A DNA stretch of 64,000 bases from an uncultured Prevotellaceae bacterium (GTDB lineage Bacteria; Bacteroidota; Bacteroidia; Bacteroidales; Bacteroidaceae): the NCBI GenBank assembly GCA_900321965.1, contig ONYA01000002.1, positions 1 through 64,000 of the forward strand, read 5' to 3'. Every line of letters begins with the position of its first letter. The first letter of the stretch is position 1. This document shows positions 15,795-27,393 of this stretch, one piece after another. The notes under the pieces were generated by a model. The model saw only the letters and a program-made list of their open reading frames with translations. It made no database searches and was not told where the DNA came from. A program made the translations under genes and the position numbers.

Positions 15795-17123
15795 CTACCT
15801 GACGATGATTTTCTTACCATCGACGATATAAAGTCCCCGACCAACCTTCGTCACACGCTGACCAGAAAGGTTGTAGACCGTCGTATTGGTGGGTGCTGCA
15901 AAAGGGACGATGATGCCGGTGGCGGTGAAGAGCGTAGCCCCCACGTTCTCGGAAACGACAGAAGGAATGGCCTGAACGTCGGCAACGGTGTAATCGTAAG
16001 GAACGGTGACGGTAGTGCCGAAGGACGAGGGTGTGCTGCCCGATTTGAAGTAGTTGTCAGAACGCCACGTGACGGCTTTGGCGCCCGACTGTCCGTAGCT
16101 CTTGCTGGCACTGATGGCGAAGTAGTTGCCCTCGATGAGGAACTCGGAATTCTTACGCGGGTTGATGCAGTTGCTGCCCGTGGTGGTGGTGAAGTAGTTG
16201 TTGAGCATGTGAATCTTACCCACGCGGGCCATCGGCATACGGGCGCGGCAGTTCTTGCCCCAATGACAGAAGGCGAAGGTGGTGTTGAGATAGCCCGTCG
16301 TCTCGCTGTCGCTGCTGCCTATGAGATTGGTGTTCTGGTGCATATACGAACGATCGGTATAGCTGAAGGAGCACCAGCTGACGGTGTTGAAATCTGACTT
16401 CTGCGTGATGTCAAAGTTGCCGTCCATACCGTCGGTAAAATCGCAATGGTCGACCCAGCAGTTCTTGGTCTCGGTGAACGAGAGAAGGTCGCTGCCACCA
16501 ACGTCGATAGAGCCTGGACCGACGAACTTCAGGTTGCGGATAATGATGTTCTCGCACTTCGAAAGGCTCAGGACGCCCGAGTTGCGGTAGGCCTCGTTCC
16601 TGTCGCCCGTCATCTCGATGATGATGCGGCGGGTGTTGTATTCGGCCTCTTCCTTCACTGTACTGCCGTTGGGCAATGTGCCGCCACCGCCGCTGGTGCT
16701 CATCGAGGGCACGCCGGCAGCATTGAGAGCGTCGATAATATCCTGAGTGGCATACCATGTAGTACACAGACGAGCACCGTTGATGCCTATCAGGGTCTTG
16801 TCCTTATAGCTTGACAGACCGATCTTGCTCGAGACGAGGAAGTCGCCCTGAGAGCCGTCGAAGATGATGACGCTGTAGTTCTTGATGGCATTGGCAATGG
16901 CACTCTTCATGTCCTTTCCTGTCGAGGTCAACGTGGTGACCTTGTCGGCACTCACGCCTGTGACGGGATAGGTATAGCAGCCACCGCCAGTGACATCGTA
17001 GGTCGAGGCTGCATTGGTGCGTGAGGAACGGGTGCAGAAGCCGAAGGGGCGCTGCTGGTCGTAGTCGTTGGCCAGCAAGGCGAGCGACACGAGGAGGAAG
17101 GGGATAGTCAGTAATCGTTTCAT
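15795..17123 (-). CDS. Secreted PL1-family pectate lyase
   Basis: A 442-residue protein with an N-terminal signal peptide (IPFLLVSLALLA). The right-handed beta-helix carries PL1 hallmarks: WVDHCDF (223-229), the calcium-site region TDGMDGNFDIT, and RMPMARVGKIHMLNNY (295-310), which fits the family's RxPxxRxG catalytic motif. It cleaves polygalacturonate by beta-elimination and needs Ca2+. The last ~30 residues form a tail, VYNLSGQRV...GLYIVDGKKIIV, also found on the secreted protein at 41.3-44.0 kb and possibly a sorting or anchoring signal. It follows the serine hydrolase gene by 15 bp, so the two are probably one transcript. Confidence 0.9.
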   Translation of the reverse strand: MKRLLTIPFLLVSLALLANDYDQQRPFGFCTRSSRTNAASTYDVTGGGCYTYPVTGVSADKVTTLTSTGKDMKSAIANAIKNYSVIIFDGSQGDFLVSSKIGLSSYKDKTLIGINGARLCTTWYATQDIIDALNAAGVPSMSTSGGGGTLPNGSTVKEEAEYNTRRIIIEMTGDRNEAYRNSGVLSLSKCENIIIRNLKFVGPGSIDVGGSDLLSFTETKNCWVDHCDFTDGMDGNFDITQKSDFNTVSWCSFSYTDRSYMHQNTNLIGSSDSETTGYLNTTFAFCHWGKNCRARMPMARVGKIHMLNNYFTTTTGSNCINPRKNSEFLIEGNYFAISASKSYGQSGAKAVTWRSDNYFKSGSTPSSFGTTVTVPYDYTVADVQAIPSVVSENVGATLFTATGIIVPFAAPTNTTVYNLSGQRVTKVGRGLYIVDGKKIIVR

Positions 17124-17138
17124 TTGTAGATTTGTTTT

Positions 17139-18656
17139 TTAATTAGTTTTTGTAGTGATGGTTTCTTGTGGCCGCTCAACGATGCCCCTGATGGTGATGG
17201 GCTTCTTCTGATAGTTCTCCTGAGCGGTGATGGCTACGGTGTCGGCATCGAAGCGCATGTTCAGACGTACGGCACCCATCCAGTCGACAAAGTGCAGCTT
17301 GGCCTGCAGACTGTCGCCCTGCCAGGCATAGCAGGCGCCGACGTGGAAAGGCGGTCGGATGGTGCTGAACTGGTTCTGGACGGCATAGCGGGCATTCAGC
17401 GGATAGATGCTGACGGCAGACGTGGCCCATTGCTGATAGCCCATCAGCACACGGGCGGTAACGTTGCGGTTGTCGGTAATCATCAGCACGTCGTCGGCAT
17501 CGAAGCGCAAAGCCTTCCACTTGAGCGGGTTCTTGTCGAGACGGATGGTCAGACCCTGATAGTCGGCCATCAGCTGATGAGAAGTCTCACCCGTCAGGAC
17601 GGGCAGCGAGTCAGCGCGTTGCAACAACAGCTGATAATCGTCGGAAGGCGGCAGGGGCTGGGCGTGCATACCCTTGAACAGCGTCTTCCAGATGTAGCCA
17701 AACTGGCGTCCGCCGCCAGCGAGATTACATTGGTTGATGACGATGACAGCATCCTGACGCGGCACGACGACGACGTACTGACCGTAGGCTCCGTCGGCAC
17801 GGGAGGCCGTAGGATAACCGCAACGCCACATCTGGTAGCAATAGCCGTCGCCGTCCTTGCGGCTGACGTGCTCGCGCATCATAGCGTCGACCCACTCGGC
17901 GGGAATGAGCTGTTCACCTCGCCAGCGGCCACGTTGCAGCAGCAGCTGTCCGAACTTGGCCAGCGACTCAGGCTGTATGTAGAGTCCCCAGCCGCCGGTG
18001 ACAATACCCTCGGGGCTGAGTTCCCAATAGACATCGGTAATGTTCAGCGACTTGAACACGCGCTGACGCAGATAGTCGAGCACGTTCATACCCGTCACCT
18101 TCTGGATGATAGCCGACAGCAAGTAAGTGTCGATAGAGTCATACTGGAAGCGCTTGCCCGGGTCGGCATTCATCGGGTGAGCTAAGTAGTCGCGAATCCA
18201 CTGACGGCTGACATTGCGCATCTGGGTGTCGACGGTAAAGCCCGACCGCATGGTGAGCAGGTCTTCGACGGTGATGCTTGCCAGTCGCCAGCTGACCAGC
18301 TTAGGCAGATGTTCCGGGAAGAAGGTTACAAGACGGTCGGTCAGTTGCAGTTTCTTCTCGCCGATAGCAATACCGACGGCAGCAGCCACGAACGTCTTGG
18401 AACACGAGAACTGCGTATGTTTGTATTCTGGACGGAAAGGCACTGGGTAAAGCTCGCCAATCACCTTGCCGCTACGCATGACGATGACGCTGTGAATCTC
18501 GGCCTGAGGCAATGCCAGTAGTGAATCGAAAAAGGCGCTGACCTGTGCCGAGCGCAGACCGACAGCCTCGGGCGACGTGCGCGGCAAGTCGTTGATTTGG
18601 GCTTGCGCAGACAGGCTACCGACCACAGAAAGGATAGTAAGTATGATTTGTTTCAT
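17139..18656 (-). CDS. Secreted serine hydrolase of the beta-lactamase/esterase-like family
   Basis: 505 residues from the ATG at 18654-18656; the open frame extends upstream but the signal peptide (ILTILSVVGSLSAQAQ) fixes this start. The catalytic SxxK is FSCSK (S84, K87), followed later by a YDSIDTYLL segment in the position of the second active-site motif. GAYGQYVVVVPRQDAVIVI is the usual beta-lactamase-class-C strand. Such proteins in Bacteroidetes include esterases and peptidases, and the substrate cannot be read. Immediately upstream of a pectate lyase, deacetylation of pectin is possible but unproven. The C-terminal ~150 residues form an extra beta-rich domain. Confidence 0.8.
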   Translation of the reverse strand: MKQIILTILSVVGSLSAQAQINDLPRTSPEAVGLRSAQVSAFFDSLLALPQAEIHSVIVMRSGKVIGELYPVPFRPEYKHTQFSCSKTFVAAAVGIAIGEKKLQLTDRLVTFFPEHLPKLVSWRLASITVEDLLTMRSGFTVDTQMRNVSRQWIRDYLAHPMNADPGKRFQYDSIDTYLLSAIIQKVTGMNVLDYLRQRVFKSLNITDVYWELSPEGIVTGGWGLYIQPESLAKFGQLLLQRGRWRGEQLIPAEWVDAMMREHVSRKDGDGYCYQMWRCGYPTASRADGAYGQYVVVVPRQDAVIVINQCNLAGGGRQFGYIWKTLFKGMHAQPLPPSDDYQLLLQRADSLPVLTGETSHQLMADYQGLTIRLDKNPLKWKALRFDADDVLMITDNRNVTARVLMGYQQWATSAVSIYPLNARYAVQNQFSTIRPPFHVGACYAWQGDSLQAKLHFVDWMGAVRLNMRFDADTVAITAQENYQKKPITIRGIVERPQETITTKTN

Positions 18657-18666
18657 AGAAAGAACA

Positions 18667-18696
18667 CTTGCGGACTCCAGGTAAGGAGCCCGCAAG
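18667..18696 (-). terminator. Hairpin at the end of the ATP synthase operon
   Basis: An inverted repeat CTTGCGG-x-CTCC...GGAG-x-CCGCAAG with a 6-nt loop lies 4 bp after the atpG stop and just before the serine hydrolase ATG. On the minus strand it is followed only by a mixed T-rich stretch, so termination may be partial and it also forms part of the serine hydrolase leader. Confidence 0.55.
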
Positions 18697-18700
18697 CATG

Positions 18701-19675
18701 TTAGTTGTTGACAGAACCGCCGACAATGTCGAGCAGTTCGTTGGTGATGGCCTGCTGTCGGCTCTTGTTGTACTGGAGGTTCAACTGGCGCAACAGCTCG
18801 TCGGCATTGTCCGTCGCCGTCTGCATAGCCACCATACGGGCGGCATGCTCAGAGGCCACACTATCGAGCAGAGCTGTGTAAAGCGACAAGTGAGCCAACT
18901 TCGGAAGGAGCTGCGACAGGACGGTGTCCATATCGGGCTCGACGATGAAGTTGTCGTTCAGCGGCGGCACCTCCTTGCCATCGGCGTTCACCTTCGGCTT
19001 CTTCTTGCGGTTCTTTTTCAGATACTCCTGGCTCTCCTTCGTAGCGGCAATCGACGTGAGGTCGCGCTCATGGTCGCGTTCCAACTCCTCTTCAACGTCG
19101 ATGGGCAGGAAGGTCTTACGGGTCAGCACCTGCGAACCGGCCGACTTAAAGTGATGGTAGACGAGTTCCACCTTATCTACCTGGCCTTCAGCAAATTTCT
19201 TGCCCAACTCCATAGCTATGTCAATACACTGGCGCACGTTGGGCTTGTCGGCCAAAGCCGAAAACTCGCCTTGTACGTCGTAGCCCAGCTTCTGAGCTTT
19301 CTCATAGACCTTGCGGCCAATGGGATAGATCTCGACGCCGGTAATGCCCTGCCTATTATAGTCGGCCACGATGTGCTGCATCATCTTGATGACGTTGGCA
19401 TTAAAGCCTCCGCAGAGCGACGAGTTGCTGGAAAAGACCACCAGAGCCACACGATGAACGGGGCGTGGCTGGTCGTAGATGGTCTGTGCCTCGGCTTCGG
19501 CTGCCAGGAACGACTTCAGGATGTGCTCCAGCATCGACTCGTAAGGCAGCATATTCTGGATAGCTACCTGCGCGTGGTGCAACTTCGACGACGCCACCAT
19601 CTTCATGGCCGACGTAATCTTACGTGTGGAGTTGACTGAGGCTATGCGCCCTTTAATCTCTTTTAAACTTGGCAT
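18701..19675 (-). CDS. atpG: ATP synthase F1 subunit gamma
   Basis: A 324-residue central-stalk subunit that rotates within the alpha3beta3 head. The N-terminal coiled-coil helix MPSLKEIKGRIASVNSTRKITSAM, VFSSNSSLCGGFN in the middle and the C-terminal ATDNADELLRQLNLQYNKSRQQAIT identify it. The usual length is about 285-295. The surplus is a highly charged, Lys-rich loop at about residues 193-241 (ELERDHERDL ... YLKKNRKKKPKVNADGK). It is the last gene of the operon. Confidence 0.96.
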   Translation of the reverse strand: MPSLKEIKGRIASVNSTRKITSAMKMVASSKLHHAQVAIQNMLPYESMLEHILKSFLAAEAEAQTIYDQPRPVHRVALVVFSSNSSLCGGFNANVIKMMQHIVADYNRQGITGVEIYPIGRKVYEKAQKLGYDVQGEFSALADKPNVRQCIDIAMELGKKFAEGQVDKVELVYHHFKSAGSQVLTRKTFLPIDVEEELERDHERDLTSIAATKESQEYLKKNRKKKPKVNADGKEVPPLNDNFIVEPDMDTVLSQLLPKLAHLSLYTALLDSVASEHAARMVAMQTATDNADELLRQLNLQYNKSRQQAITNELLDIVGGSVNN

Positions 19676-19700
19676 GTTGTTCTATTGAAAATTGAACATG

Positions 19701-21284
<1,584 letters not shown>

Positions 21285-21289
21285 TGTTT

Positions 21290-21826
21290 TTACTTTTTAA
21301 GTGTGTTAAGAATGTTGTTGAGCTTGGCCTTCACGCTGGCATCCATGCGATACGTGTCGTATTCGAGGACGAAACCGCCGATGATGTCGGGATTCACCTC
21401 AGTCTCAAACTCCACAGTTCCATTAGTCTTACTCTCCACCATCTGCCGCATCTTCTGCTCGGTGGCAGGACTGACGCGGGCTGCGGTGATGAGACGTCCA
21501 CGGATGATGTTCTTCTGCTGACGATAGAGCGTGACGTACGAATTGGCGATGAACTGCATCACCGGCTCCCGGTCTTCTTTCAGCACTAAGCCGATGAAGG
21601 CACGGGTCAAGTCGGTAGGCTGGCCGCCGACAGCCGTCAGCAGCAGCTCTGCCTTCTTGTCCTTCGAGAGCATCGGGCCAGCTATCGTCTGACGCAACTG
21701 CGGCACGTCAATGTAGCTCTTTGCCAAGAGCTGCATCTCCTGATACACAGCGTCGTCAAGTTTCTGCTCCGTAGCACTCTTCAAGAGAGCCCGGGCATAG
21801 CGAACCGATATGACTCCTATATCCAT
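21290..21826 (-). CDS. atpH: ATP synthase F1 subunit delta
   Basis: A 178-residue peripheral-stalk subunit joining the b-subunit dimer to the top of the F1 head. [14 protein letters not shown] at the N-terminus and the C-terminal [26 protein letters not shown] block are typical of the OSCP/delta family. Its length and position between atpF and atpA are standard. Confidence 0.95.
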   Translation of the reverse strand: MDIGVISVRYARALLKSATEQKLDDAVYQEMQLLAKSYIDVPQLRQTIAGPMLSKDKKAELLLTAVGGQPTDLTRAFIGLVLKEDREPVMQFIANSYVTLYRQQKNIIRGRLITAARVSPATEQKMRQMVESKTNGTVEFETEVNPDIIGGFVLEYDTYRMDASVKAKLNNILNTLKK

Positions 21827-21838
21827 ACGTATTCTCGT

Positions 21839-22336
21839 TTACTTGTCCTTAGAAACGTCATCCAGCATACGGTCGATGAGATCCATCTGCGCCTTGTCGT
21901 CCTTCAGGTTCTGGCGAAGAACCTTCTCGGCTATCTCGACGCTGAGCGTAGCTACTTGCTTGCGGATGTCGGCAATGGCGGCCTTCTTCTCCTGCTCGAT
22001 GGCCACACGGGCATCTTCCAAGAGACGGGCACCTTCCTGACGGGCCTTGTCCTGAGCTTTCTCTACGATGGCATCGCGGGTCTCGGCAGCCTCTTTCAGT
22101 ATCTGAGCCTGCTTCTCGCGAGCCTCCTGGAGGATGGATTCACCTTCTTTCTGTATATTGGCCAGTCGCTCGTTGGCCTCGTGCGCCTTGCGCAGCGAGT
22201 CGTCGATGAAAGCCTGGCGATCCTTCACCATCTTTGTGATGACGGGGAAGCCGAACTTCCATAGCAGGAAGAACACCACGAGGAACGTGATGGTCATCCA
22301 GAACAACAGTCCAGTACTCGGAATCAATAAATCCAT
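21839..22336 (-). CDS. atpF: ATP synthase Fo subunit b
   Basis: A 165-residue subunit with a single N-terminal transmembrane segment (LLFWMTITFLVVFFLLWKFGFP) followed by a long, charged coiled coil (EAREKQAQILKEAAETRDA...) that forms the peripheral stalk with delta. Its position in the operon and its length fit. Confidence 0.95.
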   Translation of the reverse strand: MDLLIPSTGLLFWMTITFLVVFFLLWKFGFPVITKMVKDRQAFIDDSLRKAHEANERLANIQKEGESILQEAREKQAQILKEAAETRDAIVEKAQDKARQEGARLLEDARVAIEQEKKAAIADIRKQVATLSVEIAEKVLRQNLKDDKAQMDLIDRMLDDVSKDK

Positions 22337-22358
22337 ACGCTGTGGAATGTTTTATGAA

Positions 22359-22686
<328 letters not shown>

Positions 22687-23736
22687 TTACTCGTGTTCCG
22701 GCTCCACTCTGGCCAAGCCAATGAAGACGGCCGAGAGCATCGTGAAGACCATCGCCTGGATGAAGCAGACCAGGCACTCTAAGCACATCATGAAGATGCT
22801 CATAATAACCGACAGCGCCGACATTGACAACTGCACGGCCACCGCCTGACTTGCCACTAAGAAGATGATGCAAGTGATAGCTACGGCAATGGCGTGACCA
22901 GCCATCATATTGGCAAAAAGTCGGATCATCAGGGCGAACGGCTTGGTGAAGATGCCGACGAACTCAATCACAGGGATGATGGGTATCGGCGCCTTGAGCC
23001 AAGTAGGAACATCGGGCCAGAAGATGTCCTTCCAGTAGTGCTTGTTGCCCGAGAACTGCACAATGAGGAACGTGCAGAGGGCGAGGAAGAACGTCACGGC
23101 AATATTGCCCGTCACGTTGCCAGAGCCCGGAGGGAACGGTATCAAGCCCATCACATTACAGGTGAAGATGAAGAAGAAGCAGGTGAGCAGGTAGGGTGTG
23201 TACTTCTCGTAGCCCTTACCTACGCCCGGCTTGATAATCTCATCGACCACATACATCACCATCATCTCAACGAAGCCGACGAATCCACCAGGAGCCGGGT
23301 CGCTGGCCTTGCGCTTCTTGTACCAACGGGCGCTGAGCAGGATGCAGCAAAGCAGGATGGCCACGTTGATGAACATCACGGCTACCGTCTTCGTGATACT
23401 GAGGTCGAGGACGGGGGAACCGTTCTCCACTATCTTGCCAGCATTCTCTCCTTCTGTGGCAATGGCCAGCCCGTAAGGGCCTTGGCGCAGCCCGTTGGCA
23501 TCGGCGTGGTGCTCGAACTGTGACGAGCAGAAGACGTGCCAACCGGTCGACGAGTTGACGATGACGGGCAACGGAATAACCAGCGACTTCCCTTCACCGA
23601 GGTTGGTGACATGCCATTCGTATGAGTCCTTGATATGCTCAAGCACCACCTCCTTGGCTGAGAAGTCTGCTGCCATCGCCGGCACCAATGCGAACATCAG
23701 TAGAGCAACGCTAAGCAGTCGTTTGATGTGATTCAT
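22687..23736 (-). CDS. atpB: ATP synthase Fo subunit a
   Basis: 349 residues from ATG 23734-23736; the frame opens slightly earlier at a TTG that I reject. A cleavable-looking signal (LMFALVPAMAA) precedes a ~100-residue extracytoplasmic domain (HIKDSYEWHVTNL ... PVLDLS), then five or six membrane helices. The essential arginine lies in MIRLFANMMAGH, and the next helix is normal. Longer a subunits with an N-terminal domain are usual in Bacteroidetes. It forms the stator half-channels against the c ring. Confidence 0.95.
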   Translation of the reverse strand: MNHIKRLLSVALLMFALVPAMAADFSAKEVVLEHIKDSYEWHVTNLGEGKSLVIPLPVIVNSSTGWHVFCSSQFEHHADANGLRQGPYGLAIATEGENAGKIVENGSPVLDLSITKTVAVMFINVAILLCCILLSARWYKKRKASDPAPGGFVGFVEMMVMYVVDEIIKPGVGKGYEKYTPYLLTCFFFIFTCNVMGLIPFPPGSGNVTGNIAVTFFLALCTFLIVQFSGNKHYWKDIFWPDVPTWLKAPIPIIPVIEFVGIFTKPFALMIRLFANMMAGHAIAVAITCIIFLVASQAVAVQLSMSALSVIMSIFMMCLECLVCFIQAMVFTMLSAVFIGLARVEPEHE

Positions 23737-23771
23737 TATCAATTTTCAGTTTTCAATTTTCAATTATCAAT

Positions 23772-24035
23772 TCAATGTCTCATTGAGAGTGTTACGACCA
23801 TCGTTATCGCGTACATTATTAATATAATAGCAGCGAAGTGGATGGCATCTTCTCTGTTCGGGGCGAAGAATACGTAGAGGCCGACCACCGTAGCGACGAA
23901 CAACATACGTATCGTTGTCATGATGAGATAGAACTGTACCAAGTGTTCGGGCGAACGCCGTTTCACGACGTCATAGCCTTTCACATAGGCACTGCCGAGT
24001 AACGTAAAGAACAGGACAAGGAAGAAAATCTTCAT
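23772..24035 (-). CDS. Small membrane protein of the ATP synthase operon (AtpI/AtpZ-like position)
   Basis: An 87-residue protein with three hydrophobic segments (IFFLVLFFTLLGSAY, FYLIMTTIRMLFVATVVGLYVFF, FAAIILIMYAITMVV). It occupies the slot before atpB where AtpI is found in many bacteria. AtpI-type proteins help assemble the c ring or carry Mg2+; I see no motif proving homology, so the role is inferred from position and topology. A short palindrome (24067-24080) precedes it. Confidence 0.75.
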   Translation of the reverse strand: MKIFFLVLFFTLLGSAYVKGYDVVKRRSPEHLVQFYLIMTTIRMLFVATVVGLYVFFAPNREDAIHFAAIILIMYAITMVVTLSMRH

Positions 24036-24088
24036 TTTAAAATTTTCCGCTCGGCGCCTTGCGACGCTTCGCTTGCGAAGAATCTCTA

Positions 24089-24322
24089 TTATTCTGTTTT
24101 CTCGACACAGAGCGACACTTCGTTCTGCTGCACCTCGACGAATCCTCCTAAGATTTCCAACTGCTGTCCGTCATACTCCACGACACCCTTTCCGAGTGTT
24201 GAGATGATGGGGGCGTGGTTCGTGAGGATCTCGAAGTTGCCTTGTGTGCCAGGCACCTTTACGCTCTCCACCTCACCGGTGAACTCTATCTTCTCGGGCG
24301 AAACAATCTTTAGCGTCAGCAT
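24089..24322 (-). CDS. atpC: ATP synthase F1 subunit epsilon, short form without C-terminal helices
   Basis: 77 residues from ATG 24320-24322 (the open frame extends to a TTG inside the spacer repeat). The beta-sandwich domain is complete: LKIVSPEKIEFTGEVESV, PGTQGNFEILTNHAPIISTL and LEILGGFVEVQQNEVSL. Typical epsilon has about 130-140 residues, with two C-terminal helices that can inhibit ATP hydrolysis; here the protein stops right after the sandwich. Short epsilons are known in this phylum, so this is not a frameshift. Confidence 0.93.
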   Translation of the reverse strand: MLTLKIVSPEKIEFTGEVESVKVPGTQGNFEILTNHAPIISTLGKGVVEYDGQQLEILGGFVEVQQNEVSLCVEKTE

Positions 24323-24352
24323 AATTGTCAATTTTCAATTATCAATTGTCAA
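24323..24352 (-). repeat. AATTG repeat spacer between atpD and atpC
   Basis: The 30-bp gap consists of four imperfect AATTG(A/T)CAATT-like units running from the atpD stop to the atpC ATG. The units are self-complementary (CAATTG) and can form small hairpins over the atpC start. Confidence 0.6.
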
Positions 24353-25894
<1,542 letters not shown>

Positions 25895-25930
25895 TTAAGT
25901 TATATGTTTTTAGTATTCAGAAACTGCCTA

Positions 25931-25961
25931 CAAAGTTAGTGATTTTTTTTCGTAACTCAAA
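25931..25961 (-). promoter_or_regulatory. Promoter of the ATP synthase operon
   Basis: On the minus strand TTTG (25958-25961), a 19-bp spacer and TAACTTTG (25931-25938) form a full-consensus promoter. It gives a leader of about 45 nt before atpD. It lies between the GH28 stop and atpD, so the operon is transcribed independently of GH28. Confidence 0.78.
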
Positions 25962-25983
25962 AACTTTTGGAAAAAAATATGAG

Positions 25984-27372
25984 TTATTGGTCATTCTTTT
26001 TGAAAATTTGGTCACTTTCCGACGCTACACTGGGCGCTTCCACTTTCGGTCCTATGAAGCAGTCGCTCATAAGTACAGGTTCGGTAAATTCAAAACTTAT
26101 TCCCTTTTCCGCATGGTTAACATCGATATGGCTGAATGACACGTTTCTAATGGGGCGTTGCAACGTTCCTTGTAACACAAGGGCAGTACCCGTAACATTA
26201 CGTGCCGACAGCGAATCCACGTGCAGGTTCTCTATCGTGCTAAAGTGGTTATTGCCAATACCTTGTCCGGCATACATTGACGTAACGTAGAACAGGTCAA
26301 GCACTTCACCGAAACGAGCCCTATTGACCCAGAGGTTGCGGACATATCCTCCACGGTCTGGATTTGTCTTGATAAAGATGCCACGTTTGACGTAGCCTGC
26401 ATAGGTACAGTTCTCAATGATGACATTCTCTACCCCACCCGACATCTCGCTGCCGATAACCACTCCATGAAGTCCCTTGAAGCGGCACAGGCGTATGAGG
26501 ATGTCGCGCGAAGGCCCTGCCATCGTCCATCCGTCGTTGTCGCGTCCGCTCTTAATGGCCACGTTATCGTCACCATTGTCAAAGCGGATGTCTTCTATCA
26601 ACACGCCTCGCGACGATTCGATGTCGATGCCGTCGTTGTTCGTCAGACGAGCCTGACAGCGTAGGCCACGCAGTCGGACGTTGTTACATTGCAACATGTG
26701 GATACACCAAAAAGGTGAGCGGTAGATGAAGACGCTCGACAACGTCACACGTTCGCAGCGGTATAGTTGTATAAGCTGGGGCCTGAGGAAGTGTCCAGCC
26801 CCCATGCGTCGTTGCTCCAACGGTTCGCCGCGATGATTCCATTCCCTGCTCAATCCCTGATCGTCGTCTTGACGCTTGCTCCACTCCGAGAAGGTCTCGG
26901 CAGCCGCACCTCCATCAATGGTTCCCTGTCCGACGATGGCCACATCGTGCAACCCATAGCCATATATAAAAGGTGAGTAGTTCCACATCAACGTTCCCTC
27001 CCAAGACGTACTGACCGCTGGCAGGTACTGCTTAGGTTGGCCTGTAAACATTAGTTTGGCATCCTTACTTATTTCAAGCGTAACGCCCGACACCAGGTGG
27101 ATAGGGCCACCTACGAGCCAAACCCCCTGAGGAATAACGATACGCATAGGGCCGTTTTTCTTAGCATAACGCATAGCCTTGACAAAGGCGCGATAGCAAT
27201 CAGTTGCCGAGTCGCCTTTTGCACCAAACCGTATAATATTTATTTTTTTTTGAGAAATTTGTGCACCGGTAACAACTTTCAAGATGGAGTCGCGCAATGC
27301 AATCCGATCTACGGCGCAAATAGTGGATGCCCAAACAATGAGCATCCATACTGTCAATAGTAGTTTTTGCAT
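25984..27372 (-). CDS. Secreted GH28 polygalacturonase-type hydrolase
   Basis: A 462-residue beta-helix enzyme with a signal peptide (VWASTICA). Family 28 catalytic blocks are in order: TNNDGIDI (N246, D247, D250), GDDNVAIKSG (D268, D269), GVVIGSEMSGGV (307-313; bacterial GSEMSGG in place of GHG) and RGIFIKT (R330, K335). It hydrolyses homogalacturonan or related galacturonides, probably in the periplasm. The N-terminal INIIRFGAKGDSATDCYRAF is the usual start of the fold. It lies 21 bp downstream of nadE on the same strand. Confidence 0.92.
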   Translation of the reverse strand: MQKLLLTVWMLIVWASTICAVDRIALRDSILKVVTGAQISQKKINIIRFGAKGDSATDCYRAFVKAMRYAKKNGPMRIVIPQGVWLVGGPIHLVSGVTLEISKDAKLMFTGQPKQYLPAVSTSWEGTLMWNYSPFIYGYGLHDVAIVGQGTIDGGAAAETFSEWSKRQDDDQGLSREWNHRGEPLEQRRMGAGHFLRPQLIQLYRCERVTLSSVFIYRSPFWCIHMLQCNNVRLRGLRCQARLTNNDGIDIESSRGVLIEDIRFDNGDDNVAIKSGRDNDGWTMAGPSRDILIRLCRFKGLHGVVIGSEMSGGVENVIIENCTYAGYVKRGIFIKTNPDRGGYVRNLWVNRARFGEVLDLFYVTSMYAGQGIGNNHFSTIENLHVDSLSARNVTGTALVLQGTLQRPIRNVSFSHIDVNHAEKGISFEFTEPVLMSDCFIGPKVEAPSVASESDQIFKKNDQ

Positions 27373-27393
27373 TAGTTTAAGTATTGGTTTATT

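Noticed and set aside
17166-18185. 339-codon plus-strand frame opposite the serine hydrolase
   Set aside because: No start context or domain; the hydrolase frame carries SxxK and a signal peptide.
18668-19639. 323-codon plus-strand frame opposite atpG
   Set aside because: Antisense to atpG; no motifs.
24323-24331. TTG start for atpC, three codons upstream
   Set aside because: It lies inside the AATTG spacer repeat; ATG at 24320-24322 begins the conserved MLTLKIVSPEK sequence.
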